Translations under genes and position numbers: made by a program | Origin: Craurococcus roseus | Lineage (GTDB): Bacteria > Pseudomonadota > Alphaproteobacteria > Acetobacterales > Acetobacteraceae | Length of the DNA stretch: 64,000 nt | Reading direction: 5' to 3' | Assembly (NCBI RefSeq): GCF_039523795.1 | Contig: NZ_BAAAFZ010000019.1 | Location: forward strand, 67,786-131,785 | Shown: positions 6,528 to 14,355 of the stretch, piece after piece | Layout: the number at the start of each line of letters is the position of its first letter | Numbering within the stretch: the stretch's first letter is position 1 | Notes under the pieces: generated by a model | What the model was told of the DNA's origin: nothing | Databases searched by the model: none | What the model saw: the letters and a program-made list of their open reading frames with translations, nothing else

Positions 6528-8038
6528 CACCGCCGGCCCGCCGCGAAGCGGACCGCCTCCTCCGCCGCGCGGAACAACGCCCGCGCCTTTTGCCGCGTTT
6601 CTTCGAATTCCGCGCGCGGATCGCTGTCGGCCACGACGCCGGCGCCCGCCTGCACGTGCATGACGCCGTCCTTCACCAAGGCGGTGCGCAGCCCGATGCA
6701 GGTGTCCATGCCGCCGTCCGCGCCGAAGTAGCCGAAGCCGCCGGCGTAGATGCCGCGCCGGGACGGCTCCAGCTCCTCGATGATCTCCATCGCCCGCACC
6801 TTGGGCGCGCCGCTCAGCGTGCCGGCGGGGAAGCCGGCCATCAGCGCGTCCACCGCCGACAGCCCGTCGCGGAGCCGCCCCTGCACCTCGGAGCCGATGT
6901 GCATCACTTGGCTGTAGCGCTCCACCTGGAATTGCGACGGCACGCGCATGGAGCCGATGGCCGCCACGCGCCCGACGTCGTTGCGGCCGAGGTCGAGCAG
7001 CATCAGGTGCTCGGCGCGCTCTTTGGGGTCGGCGAGCAGCTCAGCTTCCAGCGCCCGGTCCTCCTCCGGCGTTGCGCCGCGCGGCCGGGTGCCGGCGAGC
7101 GGCCGGATCGTCACCATGTCGTCGCGCAGACGCACCAGGATCTCGGGCGAGGCGCCCACCGCGGCGAAGCCCCCGTAATCGAAGAAGAACAGGAAGGGCG
7201 CCGGGTTGATCCGCCGCAACGCCCGGTACAGCGCGAAAGGCGGCAGGGCGAAGGGCGCCGAGAAGCGTTGCGAGGGCACCACCTGGAAGCAGTCGCCGGC
7301 GCGGATGTACTCCTTGGCCCGCTCCACCGCGGAAACGAAGCCGGCTTCGGTGAAGTTGCTGTTCGGCTCGGGCATGGGCGGCAGGGACACCGGCCCGGCC
7401 GGGCGGGGCAGGGGGCGGTCCAGCGCCGCTTCGGCCTCGTCCAGCCGCGCCTGCGCCGCGTCCCAGGCGGCGCGCGGGTCGGCGCCGGGATGGGGCCAGA
7501 CAGCGGCGCAGAGCGTCAGGGCGTCGCGGACGTGGTCGAAGGCGGCGACGATGCCGGGCCGCGCCAGCACCGCGTCCGGGATGCCGAGGACGTCCGGCTT
7601 GTCGGCCGGCAACCGCTCCATCAGCCGCACCATGTCGTAGGCGAGGTAGCCGAACAGGCCGGTCGCCATGGGCGGCAGCCCGGCCGGCAACGGCGCCTGC
7701 ACCTCCGCCACCATGCGCCGCAGGCTGTCGAGCGCGCCGCCGTCCTCCGGCTCGAAGGCGTGCGGCGCGGCGAGGGCGTGGCGGTTCACCTCCGCCCGCC
7801 CGTCGCGGCAGCGCCACACCAGGTCCGGGTCGAAGCCGATGGCTGAGTAGCGCCCGCGCGCCGAGCCGCCCTCCACGCTTTCGAGCAGGAAGCTGTTCGG
7901 CCGGCCGGCCGCGAGCTTCAGGAAGGCGCCGACCGGCGTTTCGAGGTCCGCCACCCGCTCGCGCCACAGCACCTGGCCGCGCCCGGCGGCGAAGTTCTCG
8001 GCGAAGGCGGCGTAGTCGGGGGCAGGTGGCGTCGTCAT
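6527..8038 (-). CDS. trpE: anthranilate synthase component I TrpE
   Basis: TrpE converts chorismate to anthranilate with ammonia from TrpG. The 503-residue protein has the N-terminal regulatory domain with LLESVEGG (the Trp-binding LLES motif) and the chorismate-binding domain with CFQVVPSQRF, PLAGTRPRG, DLGRNDVGRV, FPAGTLSGAPKVRAMEII and YAGGFGYFG. All are canonical, and feedback inhibition by tryptophan is expected. ATG 8038 follows GAGGACGCC; GTG 8044 is also possible. The gene lies 42 bp behind ppiD. In related genomes trpG normally follows closely, whereas here about 5 kb of other genes and two insertion sequences intervene. Confidence 0.96.
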   Translation of the reverse strand: MTTPPAPDYAAFAENFAAGRGQVLWRERVADLETPVGAFLKLAAGRPNSFLLESVEGGSARGRYSAIGFDPDLVWRCRDGRAEVNRHALAAPHAFEPEDGGALDSLRRMVAEVQAPLPAGLPPMATGLFGYLAYDMVRLMERLPADKPDVLGIPDAVLARPGIVAAFDHVRDALTLCAAVWPHPGADPRAAWDAAQARLDEAEAALDRPLPRPAGPVSLPPMPEPNSNFTEAGFVSAVERAKEYIRAGDCFQVVPSQRFSAPFALPPFALYRALRRINPAPFLFFFDYGGFAAVGASPEILVRLRDDMVTIRPLAGTRPRGATPEEDRALEAELLADPKERAEHLMLLDLGRNDVGRVAAIGSMRVPSQFQVERYSQVMHIGSEVQGRLRDGLSAVDALMAGFPAGTLSGAPKVRAMEIIEELEPSRRGIYAGGFGYFGADGGMDTCIGLRTALVKDGVMHVQAGAGVVADSDPRAEFEETRQKARALFRAAEEAVRFAAGRR

Positions 8039-8080
8039 GGGCACGGCGTCCTCGCGGCGGCGCGGCGGCGGCCGCCGGGA

Positions 8081-10000
8081 TCAGGGTTGGGCAAGGCTGT
8101 CCATTAGGCGCGGATTGATCCGCACGTCGGCGCGGTTGCGGAGCGCGGCCACGTACTGGGCTTCGAGGTCGGCGGCGACCGCTTGGCCGGCTTCGGCGCG
8201 GAGGCGGGCGAGGGCGTCCGGGTTGGCGTCCGGGTCGGGCTCCGTCACCTCGAGGAGCTGCGCCACCACGAAGCCGTCGCGGGTGGGCACCATGGTCGCT
8301 TCCTTGGGCTTGAGCTCGAACAGCGGCGCCAGCAGCTCGGGCGGCACGGCCCCGCCGCCCGGGGCGTCTTGCCCCTGCGCCGCCGCCCGCGTGATCGCGC
8401 CCACCTCGCGCGAGCCGAGGCCCGCTTCCTGCGCCGCTTCGGCCAAGCTTTTGCCGGAGCGCGTGGCGGCGAGCAGCGCGGCGGCCCGTTCCTCCTGGGC
8501 GCGGCGGCGGGCGTCGGCGAGGAAGGCTTGGCGGACCTCGTCCTCCACGGCGTCGAAGGGGCGGAGCGCGGGCGGCGACACCTCGCGCAATTCCACCGCG
8601 ACGAAGCCGGCTTCGGTCTCCTTGAGGCGCGGGGCTGTGCCGGACTCGGCCTCGAAGATTGCGCGCAGCAAAGGCTCGCGCGCGTCCCGGATCACCGGCA
8701 GCTCCACCGGCTTGCCGTCCGGGCCGTTGCCCGAAGCGTCGGTGCGGACCGTGGCGTAGCCGAGGCCGAAGCGCTTGGCGGCCTCTTCCAGCGTCGCCCC
8801 GCCGGCCAAGGCGTCCTCCACTTGGTTCGCCCGTTCGAAGGCGAGGTCGGCGGCGCGCTCCTGCGCCAGCGCGTTCCGGAGTTCGTCTCGCACGGCTTCC
8901 AGCGGGCGGCTGGTCCCGGGCTCCACGCCTGTCACCCTGAAGACGTGCCACCCGAACGGGCTCTTCACCGGCGCGGACACGCTTCCGGGCGCGAGGGAAA
9001 AGGCCGCTTCGGCCAGCTCGGGCAGGGGCAGCACGGCCCGTTCCACCGTGCCGAGCTGGGTCGCTTGCCCGCCGGCGGCCTCCGTCCGGGAGGCGACCAC
9101 GGAGAACGGCGTTTCCGGGTCGGCCGACCACTCCTCGAAGAGGCGGCGCGCCGCCCCTTCCTCCTGGAACAGCGCCTGCTCCACCGTCCGCCGCTCCGGC
9201 GTTTCGAAGGAGGCGCGGCGCTGCTCGTAGGCGGCGGCGATGTCCGCGTCGGACACCTCGACCTCGCGGCCCATGATCTCGGCCGTCAGCACGGCGACGG
9301 CGGCCTCGCGGTGTTCGGGCGAGGAGAACATTTGCGGGTTGTTCTCGTGGAATCGGCGCAGCGCCGCCTCGGTCGGCGCGGGCGGCTCCGGCGCGGCCGA
9401 AGCGGGCAGGGACACCACCGTCGCCGCCCGCTGCTGGTCCCGCCATTGGTAAAGGCGCCGCGCCAGGACGGAAGGCGCCGCCGCGCCAGCGCGCACGGCG
9501 GTCGAGACCTGTTGCCGCGCCAGGTCGGCACGGACCAGGTTCAGGAATTCCCCTTCCGTCAGGCCGTTGGACCGCAGGAAGTTGTCGAAGGCGGCGCGGG
9601 AGAAGCCGCCGCCGGCCGGGCCGCGGAAGCCGGGCAGGGAGAAGACGAATTCCCGCAGGGCTTGGTCCGGCACCGCGATGCCGAGCCGCGCCGTTTCCGC
9701 CCGCAGCACGCGGTCGAGCACGAGCTGGTCCACCGCCTGTTCGGCCAGCGCACGGCGCACCCGCGGGTCGTTCTCGAATTGCGAGCCGACGGTGCGCGAC
9801 AGCCGCTGCATCTCGCGCCGCAGCGCCGCTTGCGCCTCCTCCGTCTCAATGGGCTCGCCGTTGACTCGCGCGAGGGCCGTGTCCCGGCCGAGGTTTCGCA
9901 CGGTGTCGCCGATCCCCCAGATGCCGAAGGACAGGACCAGCAGCACGAAGAGCGCCTTGGCGACCCAGGTGGAGGAGAGGCGGCGGAGGGCGGTGAGCAT
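8081..10000 (-). CDS. ppiD: periplasmic peptidyl-prolyl isomerase PpiD (SurA_N/parvulin type)
   Basis: The 639-residue protein is a membrane-anchored periplasmic folding factor. A transmembrane anchor (about 13-31, WVAKALFVLLVLSFGIWGIG) near the N-terminus is followed by DTVRNLG...ALARVNGEPI, typical of SurA_N_3/PpiD proteins. A parvulin rotamase domain lies at about 250-357 with FSVVASRTEAAGG and SPFGWHVFRV. The remainder is helical. I chose ATG 10000 because it directly precedes the anchor. It leads the ppiD-trpE unit and is divergent from tpiA, an arrangement common in alphaproteobacteria. Confidence 0.93.
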   Translation of the reverse strand: MLTALRRLSSTWVAKALFVLLVLSFGIWGIGDTVRNLGRDTALARVNGEPIETEEAQAALRREMQRLSRTVGSQFENDPRVRRALAEQAVDQLVLDRVLRAETARLGIAVPDQALREFVFSLPGFRGPAGGGFSRAAFDNFLRSNGLTEGEFLNLVRADLARQQVSTAVRAGAAAPSVLARRLYQWRDQQRAATVVSLPASAAPEPPAPTEAALRRFHENNPQMFSSPEHREAAVAVLTAEIMGREVEVSDADIAAAYEQRRASFETPERRTVEQALFQEEGAARRLFEEWSADPETPFSVVASRTEAAGGQATQLGTVERAVLPLPELAEAAFSLAPGSVSAPVKSPFGWHVFRVTGVEPGTSRPLEAVRDELRNALAQERAADLAFERANQVEDALAGGATLEEAAKRFGLGYATVRTDASGNGPDGKPVELPVIRDAREPLLRAIFEAESGTAPRLKETEAGFVAVELREVSPPALRPFDAVEDEVRQAFLADARRRAQEERAAALLAATRSGKSLAEAAQEAGLGSREVGAITRAAAQGQDAPGGGAVPPELLAPLFELKPKEATMVPTRDGFVVAQLLEVTEPDPDANPDALARLRAEAGQAVAADLEAQYVAALRNRADVRINPRLMDSLAQP

Positions 10001-10117
10001 AGCGATCCGGGCGATTTCCGGCGCGGTCTCTAGCCGACGGGGCGATGGTTGCCAAACCGCCGCGCCGCGATTATCGGCGGGCGAGCACGCCTGCAAGGTT
10101 CGGAGAAAGCGCCGCCC

Positions 10118-10876
10118 ATGACCCCCGGAGTCCGCCCGCTCATCGCCGGCAACTGGAAGATGCACGGCCTCCGCGACGACGGCTTGGCGCTGGCCCGCGC
10201 GGTGGCCGGTGGCGCTGGGGCTGCCAAGGGCGCCGAGTTGCTGGTCTGCCCGCCGGCGACGCTGGTCCGCGAGGTCGCGGCGGCGCTGGAGGGCGGCGCG
10301 GTCGCTGTTGGGGGGCAGGACTGCCACGCGGCGGCCAAGGGCGCGCACACCGGCGACGTGTCCGCGCCGATGCTGCGCGACGCCGGGGCGCGCTTCGTCA
10401 TCCTCGGCCATTCCGAGCGCCGCGCCGACCACGGCGAAGGGGACGCCGCGGTGCTGGCCAAGGCGGAGGCCTCGATGGCGGCGGGCCTCGTGCCGATAGT
10501 CTGCGTCGGCGAGAGCGAGGCGGAACGGCTGGCCGGCGAGGCGGAGGCGGTGGTGACGCGGCAGCTCGACGGCAGCCTGCCCGACGGATTCGCCGGGGCG
10601 GGCGGCGTGGTGGCCTACGAGCCGGTCTGGGCCATCGGCACCGGCCGCACGCCGACCGAGTCCGACATCGCCGCCATCCACGCCGCGATCCGGGCCAAGC
10701 TCCGCGCCCGGTTCGGCGAGGCGGGCGGGACGCTCCGCATCCTTTACGGCGGCTCCGTGAAGCCCGCCAACGCCAAGGCGATCCTGGCGCTGGAGAACGT
10801 GGACGGCGCCCTGGTGGGCGGGGCGAGCCTGGTCGCGGCCGACTTCCTGGCCATCGCCGCGGCGGCTGCCGCCTGA
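10118..10876 (+). CDS. tpiA: triosephosphate isomerase
   Basis: This glycolytic and gluconeogenic enzyme interconverts dihydroxyacetone phosphate and glyceraldehyde 3-phosphate. The 252-residue (beta-alpha)8 protein shows GNWKMHG with the catalytic Lys, ILGHSERR with the catalytic His, AYEPVWAIGTG with the catalytic Glu and the flexible loop, and YGGSVKPANA at the phosphate site. ATG 10118 is preceded by GGAGAAAG. It is divergent from ppiD across about 117 bp. Where secG often follows, a histone-deacetylase-family gene starts 1 bp after the stop. Confidence 0.97.
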   Translation: MTPGVRPLIAGNWKMHGLRDDGLALARAVAGGAGAAKGAELLVCPPATLVREVAAALEGGAVAVGGQDCHAAAKGAHTGDVSAPMLRDAGARFVILGHSERRADHGEGDAAVLAKAEASMAAGLVPIVCVGESEAERLAGEAEAVVTRQLDGSLPDGFAGAGGVVAYEPVWAIGTGRTPTESDIAAIHAAIRAKLRARFGEAGGTLRILYGGSVKPANAKAILALENVDGALVGGASLVAADFLAIAAAAAA

Positions 10877-10877
10877 G

Positions 10878-12101
10878 GTGCGCGGTCCTGCCGCCGCCGC
10901 GCCGCTGCTGATCGGCTCGGAGATCTACCGCGGCTCCACCTACGGCCCGAAGCACCCGCTCGCCATTCCGCGCGTGTCCACCACGCTCGACCTGATCCGG
11001 GCGCTCGGCTGGCTCGACCCGGCGCGGTACATCGACAGCCCGCGCGCGACGCCGGACGCGCTCGCCCGCTTCCACCACCCCGAGTACATCGCCGCCCTCC
11101 GGCGCGCGGAGGAAACGCGGCGGGCGGACCCGGCCGACCGCGAGCGCTTCGGCATCGGCGCGCACGGCAATCCGGTGTTCCGCGAGGTTTTCTCCCGGCC
11201 CGCCACCGGCGCCGGCGGAACCACGTTCGCGGCGCGGCTGACGCTCGCCGGCGGCGGCACCGTCCACGTGCCCGGCGGCGGCACCCACCACGGCCAACCG
11301 GCGCGGGCCAGCGGCTTTTGTTACCTGAACGACGCCGTGCTGGGCCTGCTCGCGTGGCTGGACGGCGGGCTCGACAACCTCCTGTACGTGGACATCGACG
11401 CGCACCACGGCGACGGCGTCGAGGACGCCTTCCGCGACGACCCGCGGGTGTTCACGCTCAGCATCCACGAGAAGGAACGCTGGCCGCACACCGGCCGGGT
11501 GGAGGACCGCGCCGGCGGGCACGCCCGCAACCTGCCGGTGCCGCCCGGCTTCAACGACAGCGAGATGCTGTGGCTGCTGCATCAAGCGGTGCTGCCCATC
11601 GCGCGCCACCTGCACCCGCAGGCGGTCATGCTCCAGTGCGGCGCCGACGCGCTGGAGGAGGATCCGCTGTCCCGCTTGTCGCTTTCCAACAACGCCCATT
11701 GGGGCGTGGTGCGGGCGCTGATGGGGATGTCGCCGCGCTTCGTCGTGCTGGGCGGCGGCGGCTACAATCCGTGGGCGGTCGGGCGCTGCTGGGCGGGCGT
11801 GTGGGGCACGCTCAACGGCCACGCGATCCCGGAGCGCCTGCCGCCGACGGCCGAGGCGGTGCAGCGCGGCCTGTCCTGGGACCGCTCCGCCGGCCGCAGC
11901 CCGCCGGAGCACTGGTTCACCACCTTGCGCGACCCGCCGCGGCCGGGCGTGGTGCGGACGGAGGTGCAGCGCCTCGCCGCCGGCGCCGTGCGCGACCTGC
12001 CGCCGCCGCCGGGCGCCGTCACGCCGGAGACAGGTCCAGCACGGCCCGCGCGAAGGCCTCCGGCGCTTCCTGCGGAAGGTTGTGCCCCGCCAGCGGAATG
12101 A
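10878..12101 (+). CDS. histone-deacetylase/acetoin-utilisation (AcuC-like) family amidohydrolase
   Basis: The 407-residue protein has the arginase-deacetylase fold with a zinc site. It shows HVPGGGTHHGQP (tandem His), ASGFCYLNDAV, LYVDIDAHHGDG, LQCGADAL and GGGGYNP. AcuC and acetylpolyamine amidohydrolases share these motifs, so the substrate (protein acetyl-lysine or acetylpolyamine) is open. The GTG start at 10878 lies 1 bp after tpiA's stop, so they are likely co-transcribed. The last 28 codons or so (Pro/Ala/Arg-rich) run antisense over the end of the alpha/beta hydrolase gene. That tail exceeds the usual family length and may be a loss of the original stop. Confidence 0.85.
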   Translation: MRGPAAAAPLLIGSEIYRGSTYGPKHPLAIPRVSTTLDLIRALGWLDPARYIDSPRATPDALARFHHPEYIAALRRAEETRRADPADRERFGIGAHGNPVFREVFSRPATGAGGTTFAARLTLAGGGTVHVPGGGTHHGQPARASGFCYLNDAVLGLLAWLDGGLDNLLYVDIDAHHGDGVEDAFRDDPRVFTLSIHEKERWPHTGRVEDRAGGHARNLPVPPGFNDSEMLWLLHQAVLPIARHLHPQAVMLQCGADALEEDPLSRLSLSNNAHWGVVRALMGMSPRFVVLGGGGYNPWAVGRCWAGVWGTLNGHAIPERLPPTAEAVQRGLSWDRSAGRSPPEHWFTTLRDPPRPGVVRTEVQRLAAGAVRDLPPPPGAVTPETGPARPARRPPALPAEGCAPPAE

Positions 12102-12927
12102 CGCGGCGCTCGTAGGGACCGGAGAAGTGCCGCGCGTGGCGCTCGGACGCCGCCAGCGGCCCGACGCCGTCGCCGGCGCCGTGCGGCGCGATCGTCGGCA
12201 CGCCGACGCGGGGCTGCGCCGCCAAGCGCGCCTCTACCTGCGCCAGCGCCGGGTCGCCGGGGGCGTAGCCGAAGCGGTGGCGGTAGGAGTGGATGACGAC
12301 GTCCACGAAATCCGGGTTGTCGAAGGCCCGCGCGCTTTCCTCGAATGTGGCCTCGCCGAAGCCCCAGTTCGGCGACCACAGCCGCCAGAGCAGCCGCGCG
12401 ATGCCGCGCCGGTCCGCCTCCAGCCCGGCCCGGCCGCGCTCGGTGTTGAAGTAGTACTGGTACCAGAGCCGGTGTTCCTGCTCGGGGTCGAGCGGGCGCG
12501 CGGCGGCGGCGATGTCCTGGATGTTGTAGCCGGTGCAGGTCACGAGGCCGGCGCAGCGCTCCGGCCAGAGCGCCGCCACGACACAAGCGGCCCGCCCGCC
12601 CCAATCGTAGCCGGCCAGCACCGCGCGGCCGATGGACAAGGCGTCCAGCAGGTGCAGCAGGTCCTGGCCCAGCGCCGCCTGCTCGCCGCTGCGGGGCGTG
12701 CCGGCGGACAGGAAGCGCGTCGGCCCGTAGCCGCGCAGGTACGGCACGACGCAGCGCCGCCCGGCCGTCGCCAGGATCGGCACCACCGCGTCGTAGGCCC
12801 GGGGCGCGTAGGGGAAGCCGTGCAGGAGCACGACCGGCGGCCCGTCCGGCGGCCCGGCCTCCTCGTAGGCGATGTCGAGGACCGGGGTGCGGGCGGTGCG
12901 GATGGCGGCGGTCATGCCGTCGATCAT
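12019..12927 (-). CDS. alpha/beta hydrolase, epoxide hydrolase/haloalkane dehalogenase-like
   Basis: The 302-residue alpha/beta-hydrolase has the oxyanion motif LLHGFPY (36-40), a nucleophile elbow GYDWGG with Asp108, and a terminal LAGHNLPQE with His282. An Asp nucleophile in the xDWGG setting is the mark of soluble epoxide hydrolases and dehalogenases rather than esterases. The lid lies at about 135-215. There is no signal peptide. Start is ATG 12927, or ATG 12915. The 3' end overlaps the convergent deacetylase gene by 83 bp. The natural substrate cannot be told. Confidence 0.82.
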   Translation of the reverse strand: MIDGMTAAIRTARTPVLDIAYEEAGPPDGPPVVLLHGFPYAPRAYDAVVPILATAGRRCVVPYLRGYGPTRFLSAGTPRSGEQAALGQDLLHLLDALSIGRAVLAGYDWGGRAACVVAALWPERCAGLVTCTGYNIQDIAAAARPLDPEQEHRLWYQYYFNTERGRAGLEADRRGIARLLWRLWSPNWGFGEATFEESARAFDNPDFVDVVIHSYRHRFGYAPGDPALAQVEARLAAQPRVGVPTIAPHGAGDGVGPLAASERHARHFSGPYERRVIPLAGHNLPQEAPEAFARAVLDLSPA

Positions 12928-12996
12928 GCGCCCGTGCGCCGCGATCGGGGAGGGGGCGGCTTGGTCGCGGCGGCCGCGGGTGGCATCGTGCGCGGC

Positions 12997-13476
12997 ATGA
13001 TGCGCCGATCGCTAGCGTCCTTGCCCGCCGCCGCCCTGCTCGCCGGGGGCGGCGAGGCCCGCGCCCAAACCGGGCCCCAGCCCAAATTGCCGCAGGAGCG
13101 CCTCGTCATCGTTTCGCGCGACGGCGCGCGGCACGAGTTCCAGGTGGAGATGGCCGTCAGCCCCGAGCACCAGACGGTCGGGCTGATGTTCCGCGAGGCG
13201 GTCGGGCCGGACGAGGGGATGCTGTTCGACTGGGGCGCCCCGCGCGAGTCGAGCATGTGGATGCGCAACACCCTGGTGCCGCTCGACATGCTGTTCATCG
13301 CCGCCGACGGCCGCGTCCACCGCATCGCCGAGCGGACTGTGCCGCACTCCTTGGCCCCGGTGGACAGCCGCGGGCCGGTGCGGGCCACCCTGGAACTGGC
13401 CGGCGGCACGGCGGAGCGCCTGAACCTCCGCGTCGGCGACCGCGTGCTCCACCGCATTTTCGGCACCGCGCCCTGA
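12997..13476 (+). CDS. DUF192 family exported protein
   Basis: The 159-residue protein has a short N-terminal signal sequence (MMRRSLASLPAAALLAGGGEA, cleavage likely after ARA) and a DUF192 domain. Family features are LIVSRDGARHEFQVEMA, RTVGLMFR-like TVGLMFREAV, GMLFDWG and SMWMRNTLVPLDMLFI. The biochemical role of DUF192 is not established. It is divergent from the hydrolase with about 69 bp between starts, and is followed by tRNA-Pro. ATG 12997 and ATG 13000 are equivalent starts. Confidence 0.85.
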   Translation: MMRRSLASLPAAALLAGGGEARAQTGPQPKLPQERLVIVSRDGARHEFQVEMAVSPEHQTVGLMFREAVGPDEGMLFDWGAPRESSMWMRNTLVPLDMLFIAADGRVHRIAERTVPHSLAPVDSRGPVRATLELAGGTAERLNLRVGDRVLHRIFGTAP

Positions 13477-13542
13477 CGCCGGCGGGCGTGACTCCGGCGA
13501 GCCTTGCCGCGGCGCTGCCGAAACCATAGGTTCCCTGCCGTT

Positions 13543-13616
13543 CGGGGCGTGGCGCAGCCTGGCAGCGCGCCTGTTTTGGGTACAGGAGGTCGTGGGTTCG
13601 AATCCCGCCGCCCCGA
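13543..13616 (+). tRNA. tRNA-Pro(TGG)
   Basis: The acceptor arms CGGGGCG and CGCCCCG pair fully, with A as discriminator. The anticodon stem CCTGT/ACAGG encloses loop TTTGGGT, giving anticodon TGG. The T-arm contains GGTTCGAATC. The 3' CCA is not encoded. Confidence 0.95.
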
Positions 13617-13660
13617 TGCCACGGTCCGCACGCCATCCACCTGAGGCACCGAACAGCAGC

Positions 13661-13981
13661 ATGAACGCCGACAGGCCGCCGGCCCGCATCTTCGTCCCGC
13701 CCCGCTCCACCATGACCTCCGGCAAGGGCCGCGCCCGCGGCTGGGTGCTGGAGTTCGTGCCCGCCGAGCGCCAACAGCCCGACCCGCTCATGGGCTGGGT
13801 CGGCTCCGGCGACACCGACAACCAGGTGCGCCTCCATTTCGACTCTCGCGAAGAAGCCGTGGCCTACGCCGAAGCGAACGGCATCGCCTACGAGGTGGAG
13901 CAGCCCAAACCCGTCGTTTTCCGGCCCAAGTCCTACGCGGAGAATTTCCGCTACGGCCGCACGGAAAACTGGACGCACTGA
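13661..13981 (+). CDS. NADH dehydrogenase accessory subunit, NDUFS4-like (ETC complex I subunit conserved region)
   Basis: The 106-residue protein matches the NDUFS4/18-kDa subunit family of respiratory complex I found in mitochondria and alphaproteobacteria. Evidence is RIFVPPRSTMTSGKG, WVLEF, DPLMGWVGSGDTDNQVRL and the C-terminal PKSYAENFRYGRTENWTH, where family members also end. It acts as a supernumerary subunit on the peripheral arm. ATG 13661 follows a purine-rich stretch. It lies between tRNA-Pro and tRNA-Arg, away from the nuo operon. Confidence 0.92.
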   Translation: MNADRPPARIFVPPRSTMTSGKGRARGWVLEFVPAERQQPDPLMGWVGSGDTDNQVRLHFDSREEAVAYAEANGIAYEVEQPKPVVFRPKSYAENFRYGRTENWTH

Positions 13982-14011
13982 CCGCCGCCGGGCAGACAAT
14001 GGCGGCCGGCA

Positions 14012-14088
14012 GCGCCCTTAGCTCAGCAGGATAGAGCAACGGATTTCTAATCCGTAGGTCGTTGGTTCGAATCCAACAGGGCGCGCCA
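14012..14088 (+). tRNA. tRNA-Arg(TCT)
   Basis: The acceptor GCGCCCT pairs with AGGGCGC, followed by G and an encoded CCA at 14086-14088. The anticodon arm ACGGA-TTTCTAA-TCCGT gives TCT. The T-arm is GTTGG-TTCGAAT-CCAAC. Confidence 0.95.
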
Positions 14089-14355
14089 GCGCCGCCCGCG
14101 GCCCTTTCCCCTTCGGCACGCCCCCGACGTGAGCCGCCGACTCCCCACATCCGCCAGAGATGCTGCGCCGCCCGGCCCAGTGGGGCGCGAGGCGCCCGTG
14201 CCGCCGCGCCCGCCCATCCCGGAACCCGGCCGCGCCGGCGGACGCTACGCCGGCGCATTCGACCGTCGGATTTGCCGCTGATCTACATCCACGCCGCCAC
14301 CGGCGGGCTGGGGACGCGCGGTCAGCGGCGAAGCGACACAGGGAGAGGAACGAGC

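Noticed and set aside
4401..6731. 776-codon plus-strand frame over the amidohydrolase and methyltransferase
   Set aside because: It is antisense to two well-supported genes and has a His/Arg/Gly-rich composition without domains.
10001..10681. Extended N-terminus of ppiD reaching into tpiA
   Set aside because: The upstream part is antisense to tpiA. The membrane anchor immediately after ATG 10000 fixes the start.
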